DNA of 64,000 nt from Rhizobacter sp. Root1238 (GCF_001425825.1 NZ_LMDM01000001.1:318204-382203); one strand, 5' to 3'. Shown: positions 1 through 8,573, numbered from the stretch's first letter. Made by a program: numbers and translations. The notes: a model not told the origin generated them from the sequence alone.

Positions 1-336
1 ATCGCGTGCCTCGACCAGGACGTGTTCGTCAATGCCGTCGGCGGCGTGCGCATCAGCGAGCCGGCCGCCGACCTGGCGGTGATGCTGGCGATCCAGAGCA
101 GCCTGCGCGGGCGGCCGCTGCCGCGCGGCTTCATCGCGTTCGGCGAGGTCGGGCTGGCCGGCGAGGTGCGGCCGGCGCCGCGCGGCCAGGAGCGGCTGAA
201 GGAAGCCGCCAAGCTCGGCTTCAGCGTGGCCGTGGTGCCGAAGGCGAATGCGCCGAAGAAGGCGATCGAGGGGCTCACGATCCACCCGGTCGAGCGCATC
301 GAGGAGGCGATCGACCTGCTGCGCACGCTGAGCTGA
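1..336 (+). CDS. radA: DNA repair protein RadA, C-terminal part (5' end outside window)
   Basis: The reading frame is open from base 1, so the start lies to the left of the window. The visible 111 residues match the C-terminal Lon-protease-like domain of RadA (Sms): they include VNAVGGVRISEPAADLAVMLA and the segment GEVGLAGEVRPAPRG, both characteristic of RadA. RadA is a RecA-like ATPase helping branch migration and processing of recombination intermediates in the cytoplasm. The Zn finger and ATPase domains are not visible. No strong terminator follows; a short GTCAC/GTGAC inverted repeat lies just after the stop. Identification is confident from the domain sequence alone. Confidence 0.93.
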   Translation: MACLDQDVFVNAVGGVRISEPAADLAVMLAIQSSLRGRPLPRGFIAFGEVGLAGEVRPAPRGQERLKEAAKLGFSVAVVPKANAPKKAIEGLTIHPVERIEEAIDLLRTLS

Positions 337-404
337 CATCGCGCAAAGCGTCACACCGTGACACGCCTGGGGTGGGAGCGCCCCTGCAGCCGTGCGGCCA
401 AACA

Positions 405-425
405 AGAGCTATTATCATTTGCATC
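405..425. promoter_or_regulatory. Putative Fur box upstream of feoA
   Basis: On the minus strand this AT-rich patch reads AAATGATAATAG, nine consecutive matches to the AATGATAAT half of the classical Fur 19-mer; the other half is poorly conserved. It is a striking A/T island in otherwise GC-rich DNA and lies about 40 bp before the feoA start, where Fe-Fur repression would be expected. Seen: the half-site and its position. Inferred: binding by Fur. Confidence 0.5.
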
Positions 426-462
426 GGGCGGCTTTCGCCCTGCCGTGATTGCTCCCGCCCGT

Positions 463-723
463 ATGACCGCTCCCCGTCTTTCCGACCTGCCCGCCGGTGC
501 CCGCGGTACCGTCATCGGCCTGCGCGCCGAGGGCTCGCCCGATCCGCAGCTGCTGCACCGCCTGAGCGAACTGGGCTTCCTGCCCGGCGAGCCGGTGCAG
601 CTGCTGCGCCGCGGCCCGGGCGGGCGCGAACCGCTCGCGGTGCAGATCGGCGAGACCTTCTTCGCGCTGCGCAAGATCGAGGCGCAGTGCGTCGAGGTGA
701 ATGTCGAAGGGCTGCCGTCATGA
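463..723 (+). CDS. feoA: Ferrous iron transport protein A (FeoA)
   Basis: An 86-residue SH3-like FeoA protein. The recognisable core is the LSELGFLPGEPVQLL segment followed by PLAVQIGETFFALRK, typical of FeoA. FeoA is a small cytoplasmic partner of the FeoB Fe(II) permease. The ATG at 463 was chosen because the FeoA fold begins right after it (LSDLPAGARGTVIGL); the frame is open further upstream to 358 but that part has no family similarity. The stop overlaps the feoB start (ATGA), so the two are translationally coupled. A Fur-like half-site lies just upstream. Confidence 0.93.
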   Translation: MTAPRLSDLPAGARGTVIGLRAEGSPDPQLLHRLSELGFLPGEPVQLLRRGPGGREPLAVQIGETFFALRKIEAQCVEVNVEGLPS

Positions 724-2570
724 GCACCGAAGCCCTGCAGTCCCTTCGGATCGCGCTGGTCGGCAACCCGAACTGCGGCAAGACCGCCCTCTTCAACCTG
801 CTGACCGGCGCGCGCCAGAAGGTCGCCAACTACGCCGGCGTCACCGTCGAGCGCAAGGTCGGCAGCGCGACGCTGCGCAGCGGCCGCACCGTGTCGGTGA
901 TCGACCTGCCCGGCGCCTACAGCCTGACGCCGGCCACCCCCGACGAAGAAGTCACCCGCGAGATGGTGATGGGCCTGCGCGCCGGCGAGGCGCCGCCCGA
1001 TGCGCTGGTGGCCGTCGTCGACGCGACCAACCTGCCGATGAACCTGCGCCTGGTGCTCGAGCTGCGCCGCCTCGGCCGGCCGATGATCGTCTCGCTGAAC
1101 ATGGCCGACGTCGCCCGCGCGCGCGGGCTGCAGATCGACGTCGCGAAGCTGTCGGCCGAGCTCGGCGTGCCGGTGGTCGAGACGGTCGCGGTGCAGAGCC
1201 GCGGCCACGAGGCGCTGCTGGCCCAGCTCGAGAAGCAGGCCGAGTGGCCGACGCCGCCGGCGGTGGCCGACACGCCGACGCTGCCCGAGCTGCAGCGCGA
1301 GGTGCGCCGCATCCTGTCGGTGGCGGTGCCCGGCGCGATGCAGTTCAAGCGCTTCAACCACCGCATCGACGCGGTCGTGATGCACCCGGTGTGGGGCCTG
1401 GTGCTGCTGGCGGTGCTGCTGTTCCTGATGTTCCAGGCGGTGTTCTCGTGGGCCAACGTGCCGATGGACGCCATCAAGGAGGGCATGGCCGCGGCCGGCG
1501 AGTTCCTGACTGCCCACCTGCCCGACGGCCCGCTGCGCAGCCTGCTGGTCGACGGCGTGATCGCCGGGGCCGGCCTCGTGCTGGCGTTCCTGCCGCAGAT
1601 CCTGATCCTGTTCCTGTTCATCCTGGTGCTCGAGGATTCGGGCTACCTGCCGCGCGCCGCGTTCCTGCTCGACACCGTGATGGGCAAGGTCGGCCTGTCG
1701 GGGCGGGCCTTCATCCCGCTGCTGTCGAGCTTCGCGTGCGCGATCCCCGGCATCATGGCCACCCGCACCATCGCGAACTGGCGCGACCGGCTCGCGACCA
1801 TCATGGTCGCGCCGCTGATGACCTGTTCGGCCCGCTTGCCGGTCTATGCGCTGCTGATCGGCGCCTTCGTGCCGAAGCGCAGCGTCGGCTGGTTCAACCT
1901 GCAGGGCATCACGCTGTTCGTGCTGTACGTGGCCGGCGTCGTGTCGGCGATGGCGGTGGCCTGGCTGCTCAAGCGCACCTGGATGAAGAGCAGCTACCAG
2001 CCGCTGATGCTGGAGCTGCCGCCGTACCGCGTGCCGAACTTCCGCAACCTGGCGATCGGCCTGTGGGAACGCGCCCGCATCTTCCTGCGCCGCGTCGGCA
2101 CGATCATCTTCGCGCTGACGGTGGTGCTGTGGTTCCTGTCGAGCTTCCCCGGCCCGCCCGACGGCGCGACCGGCCCGGCCATCCAGTACAGCCTGGCGGG
2201 CTACCTGGGCCGGGCGCTCGAAGTGATCTTCGCGCCGATCGGCTTCAACTGGCAGATCTCGATCGCGCTGGTGCCGGGGCTGGCGGCGCGCGAAGTGGCG
2301 GTCGGCGCGCTCGGCACGGTGTACGCGATGTCGGCGGCCGGCGAGGTGGCCGATTCGCTGGCGCCGGTGATCGCGCAGAGCTGGTCGATCGCCACTGCCT
2401 ACTCGCTGCTCGCCTGGTACGTGTTCGCGCCGCAGTGCATGTCGACGCTCGCCGTCGTGCGCCGCGAGACCAACTCCTGGCGCTACCCGCTGATCATGGC
2501 GGGCTACCTGTTCGCGCTCGCGTACATCGCGTCCTTCATCACCTACCGCGCCACGCTGTGGTTGACATGA
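720..2570 (+). CDS. feoB: Ferrous iron transporter B (FeoB), GTP-dependent inner-membrane permease
   Basis: A 616-residue FeoB. The N-terminal G domain shows G1 GNPNCGKT (residues 15-22), G3 DLPGAYSL and G4 NMAD; then come the two Gate regions with many membrane segments, including the conserved LEDSGYLPRAAFLLD and the cysteine-containing CAIPGIMATR and TCSARLPVYALLI motifs. It imports Fe(II) across the inner membrane. It is shorter than the E. coli protein (about 770 residues) but the core is complete. The start overlaps the feoA stop by four bases. Its stop codon lies at the first bases of a dispersed repeat. Confidence 0.96.
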   Translation: MSTEALQSLRIALVGNPNCGKTALFNLLTGARQKVANYAGVTVERKVGSATLRSGRTVSVIDLPGAYSLTPATPDEEVTREMVMGLRAGEAPPDALVAVVDATNLPMNLRLVLELRRLGRPMIVSLNMADVARARGLQIDVAKLSAELGVPVVETVAVQSRGHEALLAQLEKQAEWPTPPAVADTPTLPELQREVRRILSVAVPGAMQFKRFNHRIDAVVMHPVWGLVLLAVLLFLMFQAVFSWANVPMDAIKEGMAAAGEFLTAHLPDGPLRSLLVDGVIAGAGLVLAFLPQILILFLFILVLEDSGYLPRAAFLLDTVMGKVGLSGRAFIPLLSSFACAIPGIMATRTIANWRDRLATIMVAPLMTCSARLPVYALLIGAFVPKRSVGWFNLQGITLFVLYVAGVVSAMAVAWLLKRTWMKSSYQPLMLELPPYRVPNFRNLAIGLWERARIFLRRVGTIIFALTVVLWFLSSFPGPPDGATGPAIQYSLAGYLGRALEVIFAPIGFNWQISIALVPGLAAREVAVGALGTVYAMSAAGEVADSLAPVIAQSWSIATAYSLLAWYVFAPQCMSTLAVVRRETNSWRYPLIMAGYLFALAYIASFITYRATLWLT

Positions 2571-2653
2571 CCCACCCCCGAAGCGCCTGCGGCGCCTCCC
2601 CCTCAAGGGGGCGCCGCCAGCGGCCCGGCAAAGCCGGTTCCGCGGCGGCCGCT
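2568..2653 (+). repeat. Dispersed palindromic-core repeat, copy 1
   Basis: An 86-bp sequence that recurs in inverted orientation at 49355-49439 with about 90% identity by eye. It begins TGACCCACCCCCGA, has a palindromic core CCCCCTCAAGGGGG, and ends GGTTCCGCGG(C/T)GGCCGCT. It sits in the intergenic space directly after feoB and uses the feoB stop codon as its first three bases. Similar elements are common in intergenic DNA of Comamonadaceae (memory, not checked). Confidence 0.75.
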
Positions 2654-2681
2654 TGATGGCTGCATCTTTGGAGCTACTGAC

Positions 2682-2945
2682 ATGCAAGACCTGATCGTCG
2701 GATTGATCGTCCTCGGCTGCTTCGGTTATGCGGTCAACGTGCTGATGCCGGCGGCGCTTCGCCGCACGCTCGCCGGGCGCCTCGCGCGCTGGTCGGCGTG
2801 GCCGGCGCCGGTCGCGCGGCGGCTGCAACGGGCCGCGCAGGTGCCCACCGGCTGCGGCTGCGACGGTTGCGACGTGCCGGCGAAGGCGGCCGCGGCGGCG
2901 CAGGGCGGCAAGGCGCAGACCATTCGCATCCACCGCCGTTCGTAG
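2682..2945 (+). CDS. Small Cys-rich membrane-anchored protein of the feo locus (DUF6587-like)
   Basis: An 87-residue protein with an N-terminal hydrophobic segment (about residues 2-25), a basic Arg-rich middle, and a CGCDGC cysteine cluster in the C-terminal half. Small Cys-containing proteins of this shape follow feoB in many gammaproteobacteria and betaproteobacteria; I recall the family as DUF6587, with the number uncertain. It takes the position of feoC, but no winged-helix FeoC fold is visible. The cysteines could bind iron or a cluster (inference). It is separated from feoB by the dispersed repeat, so co-transcription is likely but not proven. Confidence 0.75.
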   Translation: MQDLIVGLIVLGCFGYAVNVLMPAALRRTLAGRLARWSAWPAPVARRLQRAAQVPTGCGCDGCDVPAKAAAAAQGGKAQTIRIHRRS

Positions 2946-2957
2946 TCCAATGGCGGC

Positions 2958-3755
2958 ATGCGACTGGCCGCCTTCTCCGACATCCACGGCAACCTGCACG
3001 CGCTCGACGCGGTGCTGGCCGACATCGCCACCACCGGCGCCGACCTGGCGGTCAACCTCGGCGACATCCTGTCCGGCCCGTTGTGGATCGCCGAAACCGC
3101 CGAGCGGCTGATCTCGCTCGATGTGCCGACGATCCGCGGCAACCACGAGCGCCAGGTGCTGGCGCCGGACGTTGCGGCGATGGGCGCCTCCGATGCGTTC
3201 GCTGCGGCTCGGCTGCTGCCGCACCAGCGGGCCTGGCTCGCCGGGCTGCCGGCCACGCTGCAACTCACCGACGAGCTGTTCTGCTGCCACGGCACGCCCG
3301 ACAGCGACCTCGTCTACTTCCTCGAATCGGTCGACCCCGGCGGCATGCGGCCCGCAACGCTGGCCGAGGCGACGGCCCGCGCCGGCCAAGCCCAGCGCGG
3401 GGTCGCCCATGGCGTGATCCTGTGCGGCCACACCCACGTGCCGCGCGCGCTGCGGCTCGCCGACGGCCGCCTCGTCGTCAACCCCGGCAGCGTCGGGCTG
3501 CAGGCCTACGACGACGCGCACCCGCACCCACACGTCGTCGAGAACGGCACGCCGCATGCCCGCTATGCGCTGCTGACGCGCCGCCCGGCCGGCTGGCAGG
3601 TCGAGTGGCGCGCGGTGCCGTACGACCCCGAGCCGGCCGCGCGCCTGGCCGAACGGCACGGCCGACCGGACTGGGCCGGCGCGCTGCGAACCGGCTTCGT
3701 TGTGGAAACTGCACAGTCGGCAGCCCCGATCGGCCCCGTAACATCGCGCGCATGA
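2958..3755 (+). CDS. Calcineurin-like metallophosphoesterase (YfcE/MJ0936 type)
   Basis: A 265-residue protein with the ordered metal-binding motifs of the superfamily: DIHGN near the N terminus (residues 8-12), NLGDILSGP, RGNHE, and GHTHVPRAL followed by NPGSVGLQ. These give the dinuclear metal centre for phosphodiester or phosphomonoester hydrolysis. The substrate is not apparent. The final ATGA overlaps the start of the next gene, and the start lies 12 bp after the small feo-locus protein. A second, unrelated phosphoesterase occurs at 57139. Confidence 0.88.
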   Translation: MRLAAFSDIHGNLHALDAVLADIATTGADLAVNLGDILSGPLWIAETAERLISLDVPTIRGNHERQVLAPDVAAMGASDAFAAARLLPHQRAWLAGLPATLQLTDELFCCHGTPDSDLVYFLESVDPGGMRPATLAEATARAGQAQRGVAHGVILCGHTHVPRALRLADGRLVVNPGSVGLQAYDDAHPHPHVVENGTPHARYALLTRRPAGWQVEWRAVPYDPEPAARLAERHGRPDWAGALRTGFVVETAQSAAPIGPVTSRA

Positions 3756-4150
3756 ATCCAATCGTCGGGTGGGGCCTCGCGTTGATCGCGGTGGCGGCAG
3801 CGTGGCAGGCCTATGGCTGGCAGGGCGTCGTGATGGCGGTGTCGGTGGTCGTGTTCTGGCTGCTGATCCAGTTCAGCCGCGCATTGCGCGTGATGAAGAA
3901 CGCCGGCGAGGCGCCGGTCGGCCATGTCGGCAGCACCGTGATGCTGAACGCGAAGCTGAGCGCGGGCCTGACGATGATGCAGGTGGTGACGATGACGCGC
4001 AGCCTCGGCCGGCGCATCGATCCGCAGCGCGACACCTGGGCCTGGGCCGACGACGGCGGCAGCGAGGTCACGCTCGAATTCAAGGGCGGCAAGCTCGCGA
4101 CCTGGACGCTGGTGCGCCCGGCCGAGCCGTCCGACCCGTCGCATCCGTAA
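3752..4150 (+). CDS. Conserved hypothetical protein with N-terminal membrane segments
   Basis: A 132-residue protein. The first 40 residues are strongly hydrophobic (one long or two short membrane segments around IVGWGLALIAVAAAW and VVMAVSVVVFWLLI). A soluble domain follows, with TWAWADDGGSEVTLEFKGG near the end. I recognise it as a protein commonly found next to ilvE in Comamonadaceae but know no function. The start overlaps the preceding phosphoesterase stop (ATGA), suggesting coupled translation. Confidence 0.8.
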   Translation: MNPIVGWGLALIAVAAAWQAYGWQGVVMAVSVVVFWLLIQFSRALRVMKNAGEAPVGHVGSTVMLNAKLSAGLTMMQVVTMTRSLGRRIDPQRDTWAWADDGGSEVTLEFKGGKLATWTLVRPAEPSDPSHP

Positions 4151-4191
4151 AATCGCCGGTTCAGCCTCATTTCCCCCTACAGGAGCCTGCC

Positions 4192-5115
4192 ATGTCGATG
4201 GCCGATCGCGACGGAAAAATCTGGATGGACGGGCAGCTGGTGGACTGGCGCGACGCCAAGATCCACGTGCTCAGCCACACGCTGCACTACGGGTGCGGTG
4301 CCTTCGAGGGCGTGCGCGCCTACAAGACCGCGCAGGGCACGGCGATCTTCCGCCTGCGCGAGCACACCGAGCGGCTCTTCAACAGCGCGAAGATCCTGCG
4401 CATGAAGATCCCGTTCTCGCTGCAGGAAGTGATGGACGCGCAGCGCACCGTGGTGCGCGAGAACCAGCTCGAGAGCTGCTACCTGCGCCCGCTGACCTGG
4501 ATCGGCTCCGAGAAGCTGGGCGTGAGCCCGAAGGGCAACAAGATCCACCTGATGGTCGCCGCCTGGTCCTGGGGCGCCTACCTCGGCGAAGAAGGCCTGC
4601 GGCGCGGCATCCGCGTGAAGACCAGCAGCTACACCCGCCACCACGTCAACATCACGATGACGCAGGCCAAGGCGGTCAGCAACTACACCAACTCGATCCT
4701 CGCGAACATGGAAGCCACCGAGGACGGCTACGACGAGGCGCTGCTGCTCGATGCCTCCGGCTTCGTCAGCGAAGGCGCCGGCGAGAACATCTTCGTCATC
4801 AAGAACGGCGTGGTCTACACGCCCGACCTGTCGGCCGGTGCGCTGAACGGCATCACCCGCAACACCATCTTCGCGATCTGCAACGACCTCGGCCTGAAGC
4901 TGGTCGAGAAGCGCATCACGCGCGACGAGGTCTACATCAGCGACGAGGCCTTCTTCACCGGCACTGCCGCCGAGGTGACGCCGATCCGCGAGCTCGACCG
5001 CATCGAGCTCGGCAGCGGCTCGCGCGGGCCGATCACCGAGAAGATCCAGAGCGCGTTCTTCGACATCGTGAACGGCCGCAACCCCAAATACGCCGAATGG
5101 CTGACCGCCGTCTGA
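4192..5115 (+). CDS. ilvE: Branched-chain amino acid aminotransferase (IlvE), fold-type IV PLP enzyme
   Basis: A 307-residue protein that converts branched-chain 2-oxo acids and glutamate to Leu, Ile and Val. Family landmarks are HTLHYGCGAFEGVRAY near the N terminus, SYTRHHVN and then KAVSNYTNSILA, which contains the PLP-binding lysine, EGAGENIF, and the C-terminal FFTGTAAEVTPI. Length matches the family. An AGGAG ribosome site lies 7 bp before the ATG. The next two genes, a zinc-finger protein and waaF, follow closely on the same strand. Confidence 0.97.
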   Translation: MSMADRDGKIWMDGQLVDWRDAKIHVLSHTLHYGCGAFEGVRAYKTAQGTAIFRLREHTERLFNSAKILRMKIPFSLQEVMDAQRTVVRENQLESCYLRPLTWIGSEKLGVSPKGNKIHLMVAAWSWGAYLGEEGLRRGIRVKTSSYTRHHVNITMTQAKAVSNYTNSILANMEATEDGYDEALLLDASGFVSEGAGENIFVIKNGVVYTPDLSAGALNGITRNTIFAICNDLGLKLVEKRITRDEVYISDEAFFTGTAAEVTPIRELDRIELGSGSRGPITEKIQSAFFDIVNGRNPKYAEWLTAV

Positions 5116-5122
5116 GGACCCC

Positions 5123-5335
5123 ATGAGCAGCACGAACAAGCAACAGGAAGTGGTCGAGGTCACCGCGCACGACGTGCAGGGCCCCGGCGTGGTGTTCTGC
5201 CCGAACCCGAAGATGACGCTGTGGAGCACCCACCCGAAGGTGTTCATCGACGTCGCGACGACCGGGGAAGGCAAGTGCCCGTACTGCGGCACCGTCTACC
5301 GCCTGAAGGCGGGCGAGAAACTGCACAGCCACTGA
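5123..5335 (+). CDS. CHCC-type zinc-finger domain protein
   Basis: A 70-residue protein with a CHCC zinc site: Cys in VVFCPNP, His in STHPKVF, and the CPYC knuckle in the second half, ending with a His-rich tail. It belongs to the small zf-CHCC family, whose mitochondrial relative is the NDUFS6 complex I subunit. In Burkholderiales it is usually found between ilvE and waaF, as here. The function is unknown. It starts 7 bp after ilvE. Confidence 0.9.
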   Translation: MSSTNKQQEVVEVTAHDVQGPGVVFCPNPKMTLWSTHPKVFIDVATTGEGKCPYCGTVYRLKAGEKLHSH

Positions 5336-5354
5336 CCGCAGCCCGACCGACGCC

Positions 5355-6356
5355 ATGAGCCGCGCCTTGCTGATCGCCCCGCAGTGGATCGGCGACGCGG
5401 TGATGTCGCAGCCGCTGGTCGGCCGGCTGGCCGCGCGCGGCGACGAGATCGCGGTGGCCGCGCTGCCGTGGGTCGCGCCGGTGTACCGGGCGATGGCCGG
5501 CGTGCGCGAGGTGATCGAGCTGCCGTTCGCGCACGGGCGGCTCGACTGGTCGGCGCGGCGCCGCGTCGCGGCCAGGCTGCGCGGCCGCTTCGACACCGCC
5601 TACGTGCTGCCGAACTCGATCAAGTCGGCGCTGATCCCGTTCTTCGCCGGCATCCCGCAGCGCATCGGCTACCAGGGCGAAGGCCGCCCGCTGCTGCTCA
5701 ACAAGCGGCTGCCGAACCCGGCCGGGCGACCGCCGATGGTGGCGTTCTACAGCGCGCTGGCCGGTGGGCCTGCCGAGACGGAAAGGCCGCGGCTGCAGTT
5801 CGATGCGGCGACGCTCGAACGCGTGACCGCCGCCGCCGGGCTGGCGCCGCAAGGCTACTGGGCCTTCGCGCCGGGCGCTGAATACGGCCCGGCCAAGTGC
5901 TGGCCGGCTTCGCACTACGCCGAGCTCGCGCGTTCGTTGCACGCCGCGCACGGCCTGCCGGTCGTGCTGCTCGGCTCGGGCAAGGAGGTCGCGCTGTGCG
6001 ACGAGATCGCCGCAGCCGCACCCGGCGCCTGCCGAGTGCTGGCCGGCAAGACCCCGCTGATCGACGCGATGGTGCTGATCGCCGGCGCCCGCGGCGTCGT
6101 CAGCAACGACTCCGGCCTGATGCACGTCGCGGCGGCGTTCGGCATCCCGCAGGTCGCGGTGTTCGGCTCGACCAGCCCCGAGCACACGCCGCCGCTGAAT
6201 CCGCGCGCGCAGGTGATCTGGCTGAAGGAAGAGCTGCAGCTCGATTGCGCGCCCTGCTTCGACCGCGTCTGCCGCTTCGGCCACACCCGCTGCCTGACGG
6301 GCGTCAGCGCGCAGCGGGTCGAAGCCGCGCTCGCCGACCGGTTGCTTGCCGCCTGA
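5355..6356 (+). CDS. waaF: Lipopolysaccharide heptosyltransferase II (WaaF)
   Basis: A 333-residue GT9-family glycosyltransferase that adds the second L-glycero-D-manno-heptose to the inner LPS core on the cytoplasmic side of the inner membrane. Typical signatures are APQWIGDAVMSQPL at the N terminus, LPNSIKSALIPFFA, FAPGAEYGPAKCWP, and SNDSGLMHVAAAFG for ADP-heptose binding, with a C-terminal CAPC...RFGHTRCL segment. Length and order match WaaF. It follows the zinc-finger gene by 19 bp on the same strand. Confidence 0.95.
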   Translation: MSRALLIAPQWIGDAVMSQPLVGRLAARGDEIAVAALPWVAPVYRAMAGVREVIELPFAHGRLDWSARRRVAARLRGRFDTAYVLPNSIKSALIPFFAGIPQRIGYQGEGRPLLLNKRLPNPAGRPPMVAFYSALAGGPAETERPRLQFDAATLERVTAAAGLAPQGYWAFAPGAEYGPAKCWPASHYAELARSLHAAHGLPVVLLGSGKEVALCDEIAAAAPGACRVLAGKTPLIDAMVLIAGARGVVSNDSGLMHVAAAFGIPQVAVFGSTSPEHTPPLNPRAQVIWLKEELQLDCAPCFDRVCRFGHTRCLTGVSAQRVEAALADRLLAA

Positions 6357-6372
6357 CACCGACGGCACCGCG

Positions 6373-7896
6373 ATGGCCACCGAGCTGCAGCAGGACCGGT
6401 TGATGCGCGAGGCGCTGGTCGGTGCCGGCACCTCGGTCTGGGCGTGGGACATGGAGGCCGACGCGCTCAGCGGCATGGACGGCAGCGTCGCGCTGCTCGG
6501 CTACGCGGTCGGCGAGCTGCCGCCGAACCAGGCCGGCTGGGACACCGTGATCCACCCCGACGACCGGCCGCTGAACCATGCGGCCTACCTGCGCCATGCG
6601 CGCGGCGAGATCTCGGCCTACGAGAGCGAATACCGCGCGCGCCACAAGGACGGCAGCTGGCGCTGGCTGGCCGAGCGCGGGCGCATCGTCGAATGGTGGC
6701 CGGACGGCCGGCCGCGCCGCATGGTCGGCACGCTGAGCGACGTGACGCTGCGCCGGCAGGCGCAGGGCGAGGCGGCCGAGCGCGACGAACGCCTGCAGCA
6801 GATCATGCGGCACGTGCCCGGCGTGCTGTACCAGTACCGGCTGTGGCCCGACGGGCGCGCCGAGATCCCGTTCGTCAGCGACCGCTGCGTCGAGGTGCTC
6901 GGGCTGACGCCGCAGCAGCTGATGGGCGACGCGATGGAGATGTTCCGCCGCATCGCGCGCAGCGACCGCGAGGACCTGATGGCCGCGGTGTCGGACTGGG
7001 CGCGCAGCAAGGCCACGCAGCGCACCGAGTACCGCTACCACCACCCCGACGGCACGCTGCGCTGGATGCAGGCGGTGTCGTCGCCGCGGCGGGGCGACGA
7101 CGGCTCGGTCCTGTGGCACGGCTACCTCGAGGACGTCACCGACTACCGCGAGCTCGAGAAGGCGCGCGCCGCCGCGGTGACGGCCGACGCGGCGAACCGT
7201 GCGAAGACCGAGTTCCTGTCGCGCATGAGCCACGAGCTGCGCACGCCGCTGAACGCGGTGCTCGGCTTCGCGCAGCTGCTCGAGCTCGACGACGAGCCGC
7301 TCAGCGCGGCGCAGCGCAGGCGCGTCGGGCTGATCCGCGAATCGGGCGAGCACCTGCTGCGCATGATCGGCGACCTGCTCGACCACACCCGCATCGAGGC
7401 GGGCCAGCTGTCGATCGAATCGGCGAACATCGCGCTCGGCCCGCTGCTCGGCGAATGCCTGGACATGCTGGCGCCGCAGGCCGGCGAGGCGGGCGTCGCG
7501 CTGCAGCCGATCGAAGGCGCGCAGGCGCTGCAGGTGCGTGCCGACCCGACGCGGCTGCGCCAGGTGGTGCTGAACCTGCTGAGCAATGCGGTCAAGTACA
7601 ACCGGGCCGGCGGCTCGGTGCGGGTGCGTGCCGAACCGCTCGACGGCGAGGTGCTGCTGCAGGTGATCGACGACGGCGTCGGCATCGCGCCGAAGGACCT
7701 GCCGCAGCTGTTCGAGCCGTTCAACCGGCTCGCGCAGCAGCGCAGCGGCATCCAGGGCACCGGCATCGGCCTCGCGATCACGCGCGCGCTGGTCGTGCTG
7801 ATGGGCGGGCGCATCGAGGTCGAGAGTGTCGTGGGCGTCGGCTCGACCTTCAGCGTGGTGTTGCCCGCTGGCTACGAGCTCAGCTTGCCGACGTAG
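6373..7896 (+). CDS. PAS-domain sensor histidine kinase (orphan, cytoplasmic)
   Basis: A 507-residue kinase with no membrane segment. Two PAS_3-type domains occupy about residues 15-260 (HPDDRPLNHAAY and EYRYHHPDGTLRWMQ are PAS signatures, each followed by a PAC-like stretch). A HisKA domain contains the phosphoacceptor His287 in SHELRTPLNA, and a HATPase_c domain carries NAVKYN (N box), DDGVGIAP (G1) and GTGIGLAITRAL (G2). No response regulator or receiver domain is nearby. The ATG at 6373 was chosen because it lies just after waaF; an upstream in-frame codon would overlap waaF. Its last 25 bases overlap the convergent anti-sigma gene. Confidence 0.9.
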   Translation: MATELQQDRLMREALVGAGTSVWAWDMEADALSGMDGSVALLGYAVGELPPNQAGWDTVIHPDDRPLNHAAYLRHARGEISAYESEYRARHKDGSWRWLAERGRIVEWWPDGRPRRMVGTLSDVTLRRQAQGEAAERDERLQQIMRHVPGVLYQYRLWPDGRAEIPFVSDRCVEVLGLTPQQLMGDAMEMFRRIARSDREDLMAAVSDWARSKATQRTEYRYHHPDGTLRWMQAVSSPRRGDDGSVLWHGYLEDVTDYRELEKARAAAVTADAANRAKTEFLSRMSHELRTPLNAVLGFAQLLELDDEPLSAAQRRRVGLIRESGEHLLRMIGDLLDHTRIEAGQLSIESANIALGPLLGECLDMLAPQAGEAGVALQPIEGAQALQVRADPTRLRQVVLNLLSNAVKYNRAGGSVRVRAEPLDGEVLLQVIDDGVGIAPKDLPQLFEPFNRLAQQRSGIQGTGIGLAITRALVVLMGGRIEVESVVGVGSTFSVVLPAGYELSLPT

Positions 7897-8573
7897 AGCA
7901 CGGGCCCGGTCGGCGCGCCCGACGGCGATCCGCCCGGCGGCTCCAGCGTGACGGCCAGCGCCGAGGTGCCCTGCAGCACCTGCCCGCGGCGCACCACCGT
8001 CGATCCGCTGGCCGAGATCACGCCCAGCGAGCGCGGCGCGCCGCTCGGCGGCAGCGCCCAGAGTTCGAGCGAGCGGTCGGCCTGCACGCTGACCGGCAAC
8101 AGCGGCCGCGTCACCATCGCGCGGCCGTCGGCACTGATGCTGGCGACGAAGCTGGCCGGCGTCACCGCATTCGGCTGGTCGGCCGGCGCGGCCGCCGACA
8201 GCACGACGACGATCGGCGCCTGCGCCGGCGGCGGGCTTGCGACGATGAACGCCAGCGCCAGCGTCGCCGCGCTGGCGATGCCGGTCAGCACGCGCCAGAA
8301 CGCGAGCCGCGCCCACCAGGCCTGCGACGGCGCTTCAGCGGGCCGCAGCCCGAGGCGCGCCTCGATGCGCCGCCACACGCGTGCCGGCGGCGTCACCGGC
8401 GCCAGCGTGACGGTCAGCGGCATCAGCCGGTCCTGCCAGCGCTGCACCGCACCGCGCAGCGCCGGGTGGCCGGGCAGCAGCGATTCGAAGCGCCGCCGCG
8501 CCGGGCCGCGCAGCGTGCCGGCGACGTATTCGGCGCCGAGGCGATCGGCCAGCTCGGGCCGGCTGTAGTCCAT
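7872..8573 (-). CDS. Anti-sigma factor (RskA-like), membrane-anchored
   Basis: A 233-residue single-pass protein. The N-terminal part (RLGAEYVAGTLRGPARRRFE) is the sigma-binding helix bundle seen in RskA/ChrR-related anti-sigma factors, but without the HxxxCxxC zinc site. A transmembrane helix lies at about residues 90-110, and the periplasmic part holds LELWALPPSGAPRSLG, an anti-sigma K/RskA-type C-terminal motif. The start overlaps the sigma gene stop by ATGA, so stoichiometric synthesis is likely. It is closely similar in layout to the protein at 52467, forming a paralogous system. The 3' end overlaps the histidine kinase gene tail to tail. Confidence 0.87.
   Translation of the reverse strand: MDYSRPELADRLGAEYVAGTLRGPARRRFESLLPGHPALRGAVQRWQDRLMPLTVTLAPVTPPARVWRRIEARLGLRPAEAPSQAWWARLAFWRVLTGIASAATLALAFIVASPPPAQAPIVVVLSAAAPADQPNAVTPASFVASISADGRAMVTRPLLPVSVQADRSLELWALPPSGAPRSLGVISASGSTVVRRGQVLQGTSALAVTLEPPGGSPSGAPTGPVLYVGKLSS

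Noticed and set aside
351-3761. A 1136-residue open frame on the minus strand across feoB
   Set aside because: It is the high-GC antisense shadow of feoAB and the phosphoesterase, His/Arg/Gln-rich with no domain pattern.
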